Positions 16,402 to 25,572 of a stretch of 64,000 bases of DNA are shown piece after piece (position 1 is the first letter of the stretch; every line of letters begins with the position of its first letter). Below the pieces are notes generated by a model. The model made no database searches. It was not told the origin of the DNA and was given only the letters and a program-made list of their open reading frames with translations. The stretch is from the NCBI GenBank assembly GCA_039029355.1, contig JBCCGI010000010.1, positions 1-64,000 on the forward strand, read 5' to 3'. The DNA comes from JBCCGI01 sp039029355 (lineage in GTDB: Bacteria; Planctomycetota; UBA1135; GCA-002686595). The position numbers and the translations under genes are program-made.

Positions 16402-17832
16402 CTAGGGAAGCAGCCGCGCGTTGCGCTTGAGCCACATCCCGCGCGCCGCTCCCGCGCCGGGGCCGAGGGCCGGGAAGACCTCTAGCCCGTTCTCCTGCGC
16501 GAAGCCCTCGAGGTGCGCGTTGAGCACTTCGGGCCACGCGTCGTCGGGGATGACGGCCAGGTTGAGCCCGCCCAACGTCTCGCGCGGGAGCCGCTCGTCG
16601 TCCGCGACGTCGAGGGCGTCGAGCACCGGCGGCACATACTTGCGCGAGCCGCGGTCGAGCAGCGCCTCGGCCGCGCCGAGCGTGTGCGAGGGGACCTGCA
16701 GCGACGCGCGCTGAAGGAAGTAGGCCAGCGTCTCGGCCGAGCGCTCCTCGGTGGACTCGCCGAGCGCTTCGACGAGCACGGGGATGAGCTCGATCGCCTC
16801 GAGCGTCTCCGAGGCGTCGATCGTCAGCCGGGTCACCAGGTCGATGCGCCGGGTGAGCGTGTCGAGCTCGCGCTCGAGCTTGCGCATCTCCGCGGAGGGC
16901 TCGGGCTTGGCCTTCTTCTCCTCCTGCTGGCGCTTCCACTTGTTCCAGGCCTTGTCGTACTTCTTCTTGTCGTGGTCGTACTGCTTCTTCTGCTTCTTGT
17001 AGTCCTTCGAGCCCGGGATCGGCGCCAGCGGCGGGATCGGCGGCGGGGTGAAGTCGAAGCGAAGCGACGAGAGCAGGTCCGCGGTGGCCAGGTCCTTGCG
17101 GATCTCGATCATGCGCTTGCGGTCCGCGAGCAGCTCGTCGCGGAACAGCACGCGGAAGCTGTCCTTGTCCGCGCCGCGCGGGACGCGGATGCCGGCCTCG
17201 AGGGAGCGCTTGTCGAACTCCTTGCCGATGAGCTTCAGCCGATAGAGCGTGTCGACCAGCGCGTCCGAGAACTCGCGCACCATGCCCCGCTCGCGCGCGA
17301 CGTCGGCCATCAGCTCGGCGGCGTGGATCCGCACCGAGCGGCCCGCACGCGCTTCGCGCAGGACCTCGAGCGCGATCGCGTCGTCGGTGACCGCCGCGTC
17401 CATCCCCAGGATGCCGGCCAGCTTGTCGAAGGCGGGCGCGGACGCGCCGTCGTCCGAGGCCTTGTTCAGCGCATCCTGCATCAACGCCTGGGCGCGCTCG
17501 AACTGGCCGCGGGCGGACGCCGCCGCCCCGGAGCTCAGCGGCGCCGTCAGCCCGAGCGACAGCAGCGAGAGCACCTCATCGATCGGGCCGTTCTGGTGGT
17601 GGCGGTGCAGCTCGGCCGCTTCGTCGAGCGCGACGATGCGCTGCTGCGGCGTGCCGGACTCCATCAGGATACGGAGCTCGGGCACGCGCTCTTCGAGCTG
17701 TGCGCGATAGGTCGGGCACGGCTCGGCCGCGCTGCAGTTCGGGCAGTCCTTATCCCCCGCGGGATCAACCGGACCGGCGGCGGGCAGAGACAGCGGCAGA
17801 ACGAGAGCGAGAGAGACGGATAGGGGAGTCAC
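16402..17832 (-). CDS. Exported protein with a lysine-rich coiled segment, unknown function
   Basis: 476 residues after the GTG at 17832, which gives a clean signal peptide (MTPLSVSLALVLPLSLPAAG). Mature N-terminus has Cys residues (DCPNCSAAEPCP). The body is helical, HEAT/TPR-like, with repeated LLxxLxxGLxxP and AAELMADVAR. A proline hinge (TPPPIPPLAPIP) precedes a highly charged Lys/Tyr/Asp segment (KKQKKQYDHDKKKYDKAW) and a coiled coil. An open frame extends to 18189, but those codons overlap the kinase gene and lack any signal sequence. Family not recognised; probable periplasmic scaffold. Confidence 0.65.
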   Translation of the reverse strand: MTPLSVSLALVLPLSLPAAGPVDPAGDKDCPNCSAAEPCPTYRAQLEERVPELRILMESGTPQQRIVALDEAAELHRHHQNGPIDEVLSLLSLGLTAPLSSGAAASARGQFERAQALMQDALNKASDDGASAPAFDKLAGILGMDAAVTDDAIALEVLREARAGRSVRIHAAELMADVARERGMVREFSDALVDTLYRLKLIGKEFDKRSLEAGIRVPRGADKDSFRVLFRDELLADRKRMIEIRKDLATADLLSSLRFDFTPPPIPPLAPIPGSKDYKKQKKQYDHDKKKYDKAWNKWKRQQEEKKAKPEPSAEMRKLERELDTLTRRIDLVTRLTIDASETLEAIELIPVLVEALGESTEERSAETLAYFLQRASLQVPSHTLGAAEALLDRGSRKYVPPVLDALDVADDERLPRETLGGLNLAVIPDDAWPEVLNAHLEGFAQENGLEVFPALGPGAGAARGMWLKRNARLLP

Positions 17833-17956
17833 GTCGATCCAAATCCCGGGACGAAGGACGCAGGACAGTTCCTCTCTATACCACGCGCGTTCGGCGCTGT
17901 GGGGAGCCAACGGATTCCCTTTTCCGCGACCGCCTTGGGAATTTATTGCGGTTTCT

Positions 17957-19147
17957 TCAGGAGTCCCGTGCGGGCGCGAGCGGGACGTGCATCTCGACCC
18001 GCGCGCCCCCTTCCGGACGGTTCCTTGCGCGCAGCGCGCCGCCGTGTGCGCGGACGACTTTGTCGGCGACTTCCAGGCCGATACCCGCGGAGTCAGGGCG
18101 GCTTCGGGGCCGCTGGAGGTCCTCGTGCGCGCCCTTGCCGGAGTCCGGGAGGCCCTCTCCATCATCCTCCACGACCAGGTGCACCGCATCGTCCACGTGC
18201 CGCGCGCGGAGCGTGACCTCGCTCCGCGCGTGCTGGATCGAGTTGAGCAAAAGGTTCTCCAGCGCTCGCATCAAGCGGCGCCCGTCGGCCCGCAGCTCGG
18301 GCAGGCCGGGCGGCAGCTCGACGCGGAGACGCACGGCGCTCCCGTCGGCTAGCGGGCTCAGCGCGCGCGCCGCGTCGCGCGCCAGCTCGCCGACCGGGAC
18401 GGGCTCGAGCTGCAGCGCGTCGCCCGCGTCGAGGCGCGCGATCTCGAGCAGGTCCTCGGCCAGGTCCTGCACGCGCCGTACGTCCAGCCCGGCGGCGGCG
18501 AGCGTTCCCTCCAGCGCCTCGCGCTGCTCCGGCTCGGGGATGCCGCGGGCGAGTGGCAACGCCTGGTCGAGCGAGACGGCGAGGGCGGCCAGCGGCGTGC
18601 GCAGGTCGTGCGACACCTCAGCCACCCACCTGCGGCGCGAGCGGTCGCGCTCCTCGATGCGCTCGAGCAGGGCCAGGATCTCGCTCCGCATGCCGTCCAT
18701 CGCCGTGCCCAGCTGGGCGATCTCGTCCCGCCCCGCGACCCGGAACGGGCCCGGCACCTCCTGCCCGTCGGTCCCGGGAGTCGACGCCGTGCGGGTGAGC
18801 TCCGAGATGCGCCGCGTGGCGAGGAACGAGACGAACGAGCCGAGCACCAAGGAGAAGAGCGCGGCGTACAGCGCCATGGCGCCGAGCAGCGCGGCGTTGT
18901 CCAACAGGCTGTAGCTGCCCATGTCCCACCGAGCGGCCTCGAGCTCGTCCGGGGTCAGCGTCTCGAGGTGAGCGGCGTACGCGCGCAGGTAATCGGGCTC
19001 GAACCACTCCGGCGACAGCGCGAGCCACAGCCAGTTCCAGAACGGGATCATCACCAGGTCGACGAGGAACAGCCCCGCGAACAGCACGAGGCCCATCCGA
19101 AACCCGAGCCGTCGCGGCAGCGGAAGCCGAAGCCGTTGCGCCGCCAT
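17957..19147 (-). CDS. Sensor histidine kinase (HAMP type)
   Basis: 396 residues. Two membrane helices (about 12-40 and 85-115) flank a short sensor loop, then a HAMP-like segment and the dimerisation helix with H-box VAEVSHDLRTPLAAL. The ATPase follows with N box (ALENLLLNSIQHA), G1 (EDDGEGLPDSG) and G2 (GIGLEVADKVV). Start ATG 19147 shares its A with the stop of the upstream regulator (TGATG), so the pair is translationally coupled. Signal unknown. Cognate partner is the OmpR-type regulator at 19147-19839. Confidence 0.85.
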   Translation of the reverse strand: MAAQRLRLPLPRRLGFRMGLVLFAGLFLVDLVMIPFWNWLWLALSPEWFEPDYLRAYAAHLETLTPDELEAARWDMGSYSLLDNAALLGAMALYAALFSLVLGSFVSFLATRRISELTRTASTPGTDGQEVPGPFRVAGRDEIAQLGTAMDGMRSEILALLERIEERDRSRRRWVAEVSHDLRTPLAALAVSLDQALPLARGIPEPEQREALEGTLAAAGLDVRRVQDLAEDLLEIARLDAGDALQLEPVPVGELARDAARALSPLADGSAVRLRVELPPGLPELRADGRRLMRALENLLLNSIQHARSEVTLRARHVDDAVHLVVEDDGEGLPDSGKGAHEDLQRPRSRPDSAGIGLEVADKVVRAHGGALRARNRPEGGARVEMHVPLAPARDS

Positions 19148-19839
19148 CACGCCGTCTCCGCTAGATGGTAGCCGACGCCCCACACGGTCTTGATGTACCG
19201 CGGGTCGCTCGGGTCCTCCTCGATCTTCGCCCGCAGGCGGCGCACGTGCAGGTCGACCGTGCGCGACTCGCCCTCGAAGCCGTGGCCCCACACGTGCTCG
19301 AGCAGCTGGTCGCGGGTCCACACGCGCCCGGGTTGCCGCAGCAGGAAGAGCAGCAGGTCGAACTCGCGCGGCTTCAGCGCGATCTCGACGTCACCGCGGC
19401 CGGCCTGACGCGTGCGCGGATCGGCCCACAGGTCGCGGAAGGTGACCCTTCCCGCCTGCGCCGTGTGTCCCGCGCGCCGCAGGACGCTGCGCACGCGCGC
19501 GAAGAGCTCCTCGAGCTGGAACGGCTTCGATACGAAGTCGTCCGCGCCGAGGTCGAGGCCGCGCACGCGCTGACGCGTCGCGTCGCGCGCGCTGACGACG
19601 ATGATCGGCGTGCGGTCGCCCGCGCTGCGCAGCTCGCGGCATAGCTCCAGGCCGTCGGCGTCGGGGAGCCCGAGGTCGAGCAGGATCAGGTCGAAGCCGC
19701 CGGCGAGAACGGCGCGCGCCTCGGCGACCGAAGCGGCGGTCGCCGAGGCGTATCCCGCTGCAGACAGCGAAGCATCGAGCCGGCTGCGTAGCTGCGGGTC
19801 GTCCTCGACGAGGAGGATGCGGGGGACGTTCGACGTCAC
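19147..19839 (-). CDS. OmpR-family response regulator
   Basis: 230 residues: receiver domain with LLVEDD, phosphoacceptor in LILLDLGLPDADG, conserved Thr/Ser switch (IIVVSARD) and KPF. A winged-helix output domain follows (ALKPREFDLLLFLLRQPGRVWTR, then TVDLHVRRLRAKIE). I used GTG 19839, which starts just before the first beta strand; an upstream open frame to 19983 lacks homology and would reach into the divergent gene's leader. First gene of the pair with the kinase. Confidence 0.85.
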   Translation of the reverse strand: MTSNVPRILLVEDDPQLRSRLDASLSAAGYASATAASVAEARAVLAGGFDLILLDLGLPDADGLELCRELRSAGDRTPIIVVSARDATRQRVRGLDLGADDFVSKPFQLEELFARVRSVLRRAGHTAQAGRVTFRDLWADPRTRQAGRGDVEIALKPREFDLLLFLLRQPGRVWTRDQLLEHVWGHGFEGESRTVDLHVRRLRAKIEEDPSDPRYIKTVWGVGYHLAETA

Positions 19840-19974
19840 CTCTACGTTGTAGCCGCTTCCGACGCGATTCGTCGACCCCGAACGCGACGCGCAGAAATGG
19901 CGCGGAGCGGAAACAGATGGGACACAACCCGCCGGTAGCGTCATACCTCGACCCCAACCAAGGAGGTGGTCCGA

Positions 19975-22900
19975 ATGATGCACGGCGCTCTTGTCCTTTC
20001 CTTGCTGTTCTCACCGCTCGCTTCGGCGCAGGGCGGTGGAGTCGTCTCTGCCGCTGCCGCGCCCTACGTTCACTTCGAGTCCGGGCCGGTGCGGCAGCTG
20101 TTGCTGTCTCCCGACGGGAGCGAGCTCTATCTGCTCAACACGCGTGACCATCGGCTCGAGGTCTATTCGGTCGCGGGCGCAGCCCCCGTGGCCGCGCCGA
20201 CTCCGGGGCCGGTTGCTTCCGGCGGGCCGGCGATCACCGGCCCGGTTTCCGAAGGCCCACGCCGCGCGCCCGCGTTGAAGTACCAGGGCGCTGTCTTCAC
20301 GGGGCTCGAGCCCGGAGCGATGGCGCTCGATCCCGACGACCCGAACCGGATGTTCGTGGCGAACCACCTGTCGGACTCGGTCGCGGTAGTCGACCTGGCC
20401 GCGCGGGTCCTGGAGACCGTGATCCCCGTCGGCGACGAGCCGCGCGACGTGCTGGTGGCGGGCGACAAGCTCTACGTCGCCTGCGCGCGCGCGACCGACT
20501 TCGGCGTCCTCGGGACGGTCGATCACGCACTCCTGGTCTTCGACGCGGACGCGCCCTACGCGTACCGCACGACGCTCGGCCTCGAGGCGGTCAAGCCGCG
20601 CGCGCTGGCGACCGACGGCACCTACGTGTACGTCGTCCCGCAGGATTCGGGCAACAACACGACGCTCCTCAAGGATGACGAGGGCGCGATGCTCGGCGTC
20701 AACCAGCTGACCCTCGACGCGTTCGACGAGAACTTCGTGCTGAACGAAGTGCTGCTGCACAACTTCCCGTGGTGGGTCGAGCGCGGGTGGGAGATCCCGC
20801 TCTCGGGCCGCGTCGTCTTCGACTGGGAGTACCCCGACGACGTCACGCAGGTGCCGGACCGCGACGTGATCGCGGTCTCGATCGCCGACGACACGATCCA
20901 GCCGGCCGCGACGGAGGGCGTGGGCACGACCCTCTTCGCGCTCGAGCGCAACCCCGCAACCGGCGCGCTGTGGGTCGCTGGCACCGAGGCCAACAACCGC
21001 ACGCGCATGGAGTACAACCTGCGCGGCGCGTCGGTCCTCAACCGCGTCACCACGGTCGCCGGTACGCCCGGCGGGGCGGTGCTGTCGCAGATCGAGCTCG
21101 CGCCGCCGTTGACCTCGCAGGAGCACGCGCAGCCCCATGCGCTGGCGTTCTACGACGGGCCGGGGCAGAAGTACGCGTACATCGCGGCGCTCGGCACGGC
21201 GACGGTGGTGGTGCTGGACGCGGTCAGCGGCGCGCTGGTCACCGAGCTCAGCACCGCGGACCTCCCGGGCGACGTCGCCGTCGACTCCGCGAACGGCTGG
21301 TTGTTCGTCTATTCGCGCGGCGACAAGTCGATCCAGGCGTTCGACGTCCGCAACGGCCACCTGCCGGCGGGCGGAGCGCGCCCCGTGGCCTACGACCCCG
21401 AGGACCCGGTGCTGGCCGAAGGGCGGCGCGTCCTGTACGACGCCGATCCCGCCGGCGGCGCCGGCAGCGGCAACACGTCCTGCGCCTCGTGCCACATCTT
21501 CGGCGACACCGACGGACGCGCCTGGGACCTCGGCGACTCGCAGGGCGGGCTCAGCTATTGCTTCCCCGACACGCTCGGCCTGCCATCGATGGGCTTTGCC
21601 GGCGACGTGGTCACCGACAAGCTCGTGCCGCAGCAGAACCCGATGAAGGGCGCGATGGCGACCCAGAGCTTGCGCGGGCTGAAGGGCGGCGGGCCGTTCC
21701 ACTGGCGGGGCGACCGACGCTTCCTGCAGAGCTTCCAGACGGCCTTCGAGGGCCTGAACGGCGGCCACGGCGTGTCCGACGCCGAGATGCAGAGCATGAC
21801 CGCGTTCCTGCGCGACCTCGCGTTCCCGCCCAACCCGCTGCAGTCGAAGGACCGGCAGTACACGGGCTCGGAGCTCGCGGGGCAGCAGACCTTCGGCATG
21901 CCTCCGTTCGAAGGCGACTTCTACGAGGTCGGCTTCTTCGGCGGTCCGTCGCCGTTCAAATGCGTCGACTGCCACGAGGCGAACTTCGCGACCGGCGACT
22001 ACGACGGCAGCCACTTCTACGTCGACGAAGAGGCGCTCTTCCAGCTGTTCAACCCCGGCACGCTGCGCGGGCTCTACGACAAGGAGTACAAGGAGCTCAC
22101 CGGCTTCGGTACCCACCACGACGGCGTGCAGGACGGCGTCGTCGGCTTCCTGACCGCGCACTTCCAGGGCTTTGCGGCGTTCAGCCTGATCACGCTGCAG
22201 CAGAAGGAAGAGCTGCGCGACTTCATCAACGCGTGGGACTCGGGGCTGGCGCCGCTGGTGGGGGATCAGCTCCACCTGGATGCGGGCTCCGTCGCCGCGG
22301 TGGGCGCGTTCCTCGACCTGGCCGAGGACCAGGCCGAGCCGGCGAAGGGCTGGCTCGATCTGACCGGCAAGGGCTGGCGCCTGGTCGCCGGCGTGCAGCA
22401 GCCGTTCGGGCTGAAGTACGAGCTCGACGCGTCGACGTCGACCTGGCGCTATCTGCTGGACGACGGGACCTTCGTCGACCGGAGCACGCTGATGGCCTGG
22501 GCCTCGGGCGGAACGGCGCAGGTGACGTTCACCGCCGTTCCTCCGGGGCTGGGCGTCCGGCTGGGGCTCGACCGCGACGAGGACGGGCTGTTCGATGCCC
22601 AGGAGCTCGCGGCGGGCACGTCGCCGCACGACCCCGACAGCGACGGCGATGGGTACGCCGACGGCGCCGAGGGTGCGCTCGGCGGCGACCCGGCGGTCTT
22701 CGACGCGCGCCTCTCCGACGGCGTCCCGCCCGAGGTCGTCAGCCACGAGCTGCAGGACGCGTTCACGTCGGCCGCGACGCTCGTCGTCGTCACCGACGAG
22801 CCGACGACCCTCAGCGTCGACGTGACGCCGGCCGGCGGATCGGCGCAGACGTTCGTCAGCGGCGAGCTCCGCCGGACGCACCGCATGATCCTGACCGGGT

Positions 22901-23361
22901 TGGCCGCGGGCACCGCGCACGCCTACGACGTGCTGGCGACCGACCGCAACGGCAACGGCTCGTCGGAGTCGGGCGTCTTCACGACCGTGGTGCGGCACCT
23001 GCACGTCGACTCGATCGAGCTCGACATCGTGCAGGCCTCTCCGGTCGTGCTGGAGGCCAGGTTCCGCGTCGTCGACCGGACCGGCGCGCCGGTCGCCGGC
23101 GTCCCGGTCCACGGCCGCCTTGCGGGCGACGTCGGCGCGAACCCGGTTGCGTTCGTCGTCGAGACCAATGCCGCTGGCGTGGCGACCCACACGCTCTCGC
23201 CCTACGTCCCCGCCGGGCCCGATACGGTGTTCGTCGGACTCGACTTTCTCGGTAGCACGGATGCTTCGCACCCCTTCTTCGTCGGCTTCGGCGGCGGCCC
23301 GTCGAGCTTCTTCTACGAGCAGCCGGCCAACGTCGTGAACTTCGCGACCGCGGACGTCTAG
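19975..23361 (+). CDS. Secreted beta-propeller/di-haem cytochrome c protein (1128 aa)
   Basis: Exported, probably multi-domain redox protein. The signal peptide (MMHGALVLSLLFSPLASAQG) is followed by a seven-bladed YVTN/lactonase-like propeller (blades with VANHLSDSVAVVDLA). Two haem sites, CASCH (about 503-507) and CVDCH (about 663-667), lie in a di-haem peroxidase-like region containing PMKGAMATQSLRGL and FHWRGDR. After it come thrombospondin type-3 calcium repeats (DRDEDGLFDAQE, DPDSDGDGYAD) and an Ig/fibronectin-like tail. AGGAGGT at 19961-19967 sits seven bases before ATG 19975, so the GTG at 19966 is not the start. A diverged relative is at 55311-58154. Substrate unknown. Confidence 0.83.
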   Translation: MMHGALVLSLLFSPLASAQGGGVVSAAAAPYVHFESGPVRQLLLSPDGSELYLLNTRDHRLEVYSVAGAAPVAAPTPGPVASGGPAITGPVSEGPRRAPALKYQGAVFTGLEPGAMALDPDDPNRMFVANHLSDSVAVVDLAARVLETVIPVGDEPRDVLVAGDKLYVACARATDFGVLGTVDHALLVFDADAPYAYRTTLGLEAVKPRALATDGTYVYVVPQDSGNNTTLLKDDEGAMLGVNQLTLDAFDENFVLNEVLLHNFPWWVERGWEIPLSGRVVFDWEYPDDVTQVPDRDVIAVSIADDTIQPAATEGVGTTLFALERNPATGALWVAGTEANNRTRMEYNLRGASVLNRVTTVAGTPGGAVLSQIELAPPLTSQEHAQPHALAFYDGPGQKYAYIAALGTATVVVLDAVSGALVTELSTADLPGDVAVDSANGWLFVYSRGDKSIQAFDVRNGHLPAGGARPVAYDPEDPVLAEGRRVLYDADPAGGAGSGNTSCASCHIFGDTDGRAWDLGDSQGGLSYCFPDTLGLPSMGFAGDVVTDKLVPQQNPMKGAMATQSLRGLKGGGPFHWRGDRRFLQSFQTAFEGLNGGHGVSDAEMQSMTAFLRDLAFPPNPLQSKDRQYTGSELAGQQTFGMPPFEGDFYEVGFFGGPSPFKCVDCHEANFATGDYDGSHFYVDEEALFQLFNPGTLRGLYDKEYKELTGFGTHHDGVQDGVVGFLTAHFQGFAAFSLITLQQKEELRDFINAWDSGLAPLVGDQLHLDAGSVAAVGAFLDLAEDQAEPAKGWLDLTGKGWRLVAGVQQPFGLKYELDASTSTWRYLLDDGTFVDRSTLMAWASGGTAQVTFTAVPPGLGVRLGLDRDEDGLFDAQELAAGTSPHDPDSDGDGYADGAEGALGGDPAVFDARLSDGVPPEVVSHELQDAFTSAATLVVVTDEPTTLSVDVTPAGGSAQTFVSGELRRTHRMILTGLAAGTAHAYDVLATDRNGNGSSESGVFTTVVRHLHVDSIELDIVQASPVVLEARFRVVDRTGAPVAGVPVHGRLAGDVGANPVAFVVETNAAGVATHTLSPYVPAGPDTVFVGLDFLGSTDASHPFFVGFGGGPSSFFYEQPANVVNFATADV

Positions 23362-23443
23362 GCGTCGCAGCCGCCGGGTCCGGCCGCGTGACGGTCGGAT
23401 TCGGCGGCGAGTCGCGCGCGATCTCGAGCCATCAGCGACGGGC

Positions 23444-24199
23444 TCACACCCGGCACGCCACGAGCACCGCGAGCACGATGATCTCCCCGACCTGCTCGAC
23501 GGCTCCGAGGAAGTCGCCCGTGTAGCCCCCGATGCGGCGCTGAAAGCGCCAGCCGAGCAGCGCGGCCGCGGCCGTCGTCGCCAGCGCGATCCAGGCCAGC
23601 TCGGCGAGGCCCGTGGTGCACGCCGCGCCGACGATCGCGCAGAGCGCCAGGGCGGCGACGAGCTGGGTCGAGCCACCGTCCGCCAGATCGCGACTGCGCG
23701 CGCCGGTCCCGCGCGTAGCGTAGGGAAGCAGCGTCTTGAGCGCGACGGGCGGCGTCCGGGCCATGCAGTGAACCAGCGCCAATGCCGACGCATCGAGCGG
23801 GGAGAGCCGCTCGATCAGAACGACGCGCGCGAGGATGGACAGGAACAGGGCCGACGAGCCGTAGGTCCCGAGCCGGCTGTCCTTGAGGATCTCGAGCACG
23901 CGTTCGCGCTCGTCGATGCCTCCGCCGAGCGCGTCGGCTGAGTCGGCCAACCCGTCCTCGTGAAAGGCGCCGGTCAGCAGCATCGCCGCCGTGACGGCGG
24001 CGACGGCCGCCGGCCACGTGCCGAGGGGCGCGCAGGCGTGCCAGGCCGCCGCAGCCAGCAGGCCGATGCAGGCCCCGACCAGCGGGAAGTAGGCGTTCGC
24101 CCACCTCCAGTCCGCCGGCGCGTAGGGAAAGCCGCCGACGGGGAGTCGCGTCAGGAAGACGAACGCCGCTCGCACTCCGCGCACGGGGGGAGGGGTCAT
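23444..24199 (-). CDS. cobS: Adenosylcobinamide-GDP ribazoletransferase (cobalamin synthase)
   Basis: Membrane enzyme that joins alpha-ribazole (or its phosphate) to adenosylcobinamide-GDP in the last steps of B12 assembly. 251 residues with six or so membrane helices and the family signature FHEDGLADSADALGGG. RIGGYTGDFLGA near the C-terminus is also typical. ATG 24199 overlaps the cobT stop by 4 nt (ATGA); codons upstream of it do not resemble the family. Under the cobalamin riboswitch at 25315-25490 through cobT. Confidence 0.92.
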   Translation of the reverse strand: MTPPPVRGVRAAFVFLTRLPVGGFPYAPADWRWANAYFPLVGACIGLLAAAAWHACAPLGTWPAAVAAVTAAMLLTGAFHEDGLADSADALGGGIDERERVLEILKDSRLGTYGSSALFLSILARVVLIERLSPLDASALALVHCMARTPPVALKTLLPYATRGTGARSRDLADGGSTQLVAALALCAIVGAACTTGLAELAWIALATTAAAALLGWRFQRRIGGYTGDFLGAVEQVGEIIVLAVLVACRV

Positions 24200-25200
24200 A
24201 CCGGCCCCTCGATTCCCGCTTCCTCGAAGGTCGCCATGCGGTTGTGCATCGAGCACGCGAGGTCCAGCAGGGGGAGCGCGCAGAGCGCACCGCTACCCTC
24301 GCCGAGCCGGAGCCGCAGGTCGAGCAGCGGCGCCGCGCTCAGCGCGTTCAGGATCGCGTCGTGGCCCGGCTCGGCGGAGCGGTGGGCGAAGATCAGGTGC
24401 TCGGCCAGGCCGGGCTCGATCCGCGCCGCCGCGAGCACCGCGGCCGACACGATGAAGCCGTCCACCAGCACGGCGATGCCGCGCTCGCGCGCCCGCAGGG
24501 CGGCGCCGGCCAGCGCGGCGATCTCGCGTCCGCCCAGCGTGCGGAGGGCCTCGCGTGGGTCGCGACGGTCGACGCCGCGCGCGAGCGCGTCGGCGACGAC
24601 CTGCCGCTTGCGCTCGAGCGCCTCGCCCTGCACGCCGGTGCCCGCGCCGACGATCTGCTCGGGAGGCAGCCCGAGCAGCGCGCTGGCCACGGCGGAGGCG
24701 GGCGTGGTGTTGCCGATGCCCATCTCACCGAGGATCAGCACGCGGACGCCCGCGAGCCGATCGACGGCCGCGGCACCCGCTGCGAGTGCTGCGCCGAAGA
24801 CTTCGGGCGTCATCGCGTCCTCGGTGCGGAGGTCCCCCGCCTGCGCGGATGCGACCTCCTCGCGCCGCAGCGTGAGGCCGCTCGGGTAGGGCGAGCCGAC
24901 GCCGACGTCCACGACTTCGAGCGGCACGCCGAGGTCCGCCGCGAAGACCGTGGACGCGGCCCTGCCGGCGGCGAAGTTTGCCATCATCGCGGCGGTCACG
25001 CTGGACGGGTAGGCCGAGACGCCGTGCGCGGTGACCGGGTGGTCGCTGGCGAACAGCACCGCCGCCGCAGGGCGCGCGTCGGGTCGTTCGGATCGCTGGA
25101 TCCCGGCGAGCTGAACCGCCAGCTCCTCCAGACGCCCGAGGCTGCCGGGGGGCTTGGTGAGCTGGTCCTGCCTCGCGCGTGCGCATTCGCGGTAGTCCAC
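24196..25200 (-). CDS. cobT: Nicotinate-nucleotide-dimethylbenzimidazole phosphoribosyltransferase
   Basis: Makes alpha-ribazole phosphate, the lower ligand precursor of B12. 334 residues. Family marks are KPPGSLGRLE near the N-terminus, the base-binding region ASDHPVTAHGVSAYP, GEMGIGNTTPASAV, GAGTGV and the catalytic-glutamate loop RLGEGSGA near the C-terminus. GTG start at 25200 with GGAGG a short distance upstream. Coupled to cobS by ATGA. No other cob gene is near, so this looks like a lower-ligand attachment/salvage pair rather than a full pathway. Confidence 0.93.
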   Translation of the reverse strand: MDYRECARARQDQLTKPPGSLGRLEELAVQLAGIQRSERPDARPAAAVLFASDHPVTAHGVSAYPSSVTAAMMANFAAGRAASTVFAADLGVPLEVVDVGVGSPYPSGLTLRREEVASAQAGDLRTEDAMTPEVFGAALAAGAAAVDRLAGVRVLILGEMGIGNTTPASAVASALLGLPPEQIVGAGTGVQGEALERKRQVVADALARGVDRRDPREALRTLGGREIAALAGAALRARERGIAVLVDGFIVSAAVLAAARIEPGLAEHLIFAHRSAEPGHDAILNALSAAPLLDLRLRLGEGSGALCALPLLDLACSMHNRMATFEEAGIEGPV

Positions 25201-25314
25201 GGCTAGCCTCCGCTCCGGGGCGCGGGTCGGGCGGTCGCGGAAGGCTTGGGCGGTCTTGAAGTCAGGCGTGATCTCACAGGGGTCTCCTTTCCACGAGGGA
25301 CTTTGGGCTGCGTC

Positions 25315-25490
25315 GACCGGGCCGTCTTCTGGCTTACGCCTCGTGCCTACTCCCCACCCTTCCCGGCCTCGCGGCCAGTGGATCGCGGGTTTCGTGGGCG
25401 CTTACAGCGGCGGGACCGCGGAGGACTCTCACCTCGCTTCCGGTACCCGGTCGCGCGCAGCGTATCCGCGTGCGCGCCGGGGCACGAAGA
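25315..25490 (-). ncRNA. Cobalamin riboswitch upstream of cobT
   Basis: On the minus strand the order of conserved blocks matches the B12 element. GTGCCCC comes near the 5' end, then GGTGAGAGTCCTCC, then GCGGTCCCGCCGCTGTAAGCG. The B12-box equivalent TCCACTGG precedes a hairpin and CCGGGAAGG, and the closing piece is AAGCCAGAAGAC. The remaining bases to the cobT start (25201-25314) would be the expression platform. Boundaries are approximate. Control by adenosylcobalamin is established for the class. Confidence 0.88.
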
Positions 25491-25572
25491 AATAGCGCGC
25501 GGCCGGTCCGAAACCGGGAGGCGTGCGAGCGGTTCTCTTCCGCGTTCCACGGTCCTCAAAGACGCGCTTCCC

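Noticed and set aside
20011..23793. 1260-codon minus-strand open frame
   Set aside because: Antisense of the cytochrome gene; Arg/Val/Asp-rich composition from GC-rich codons, no domain, no plausible start.
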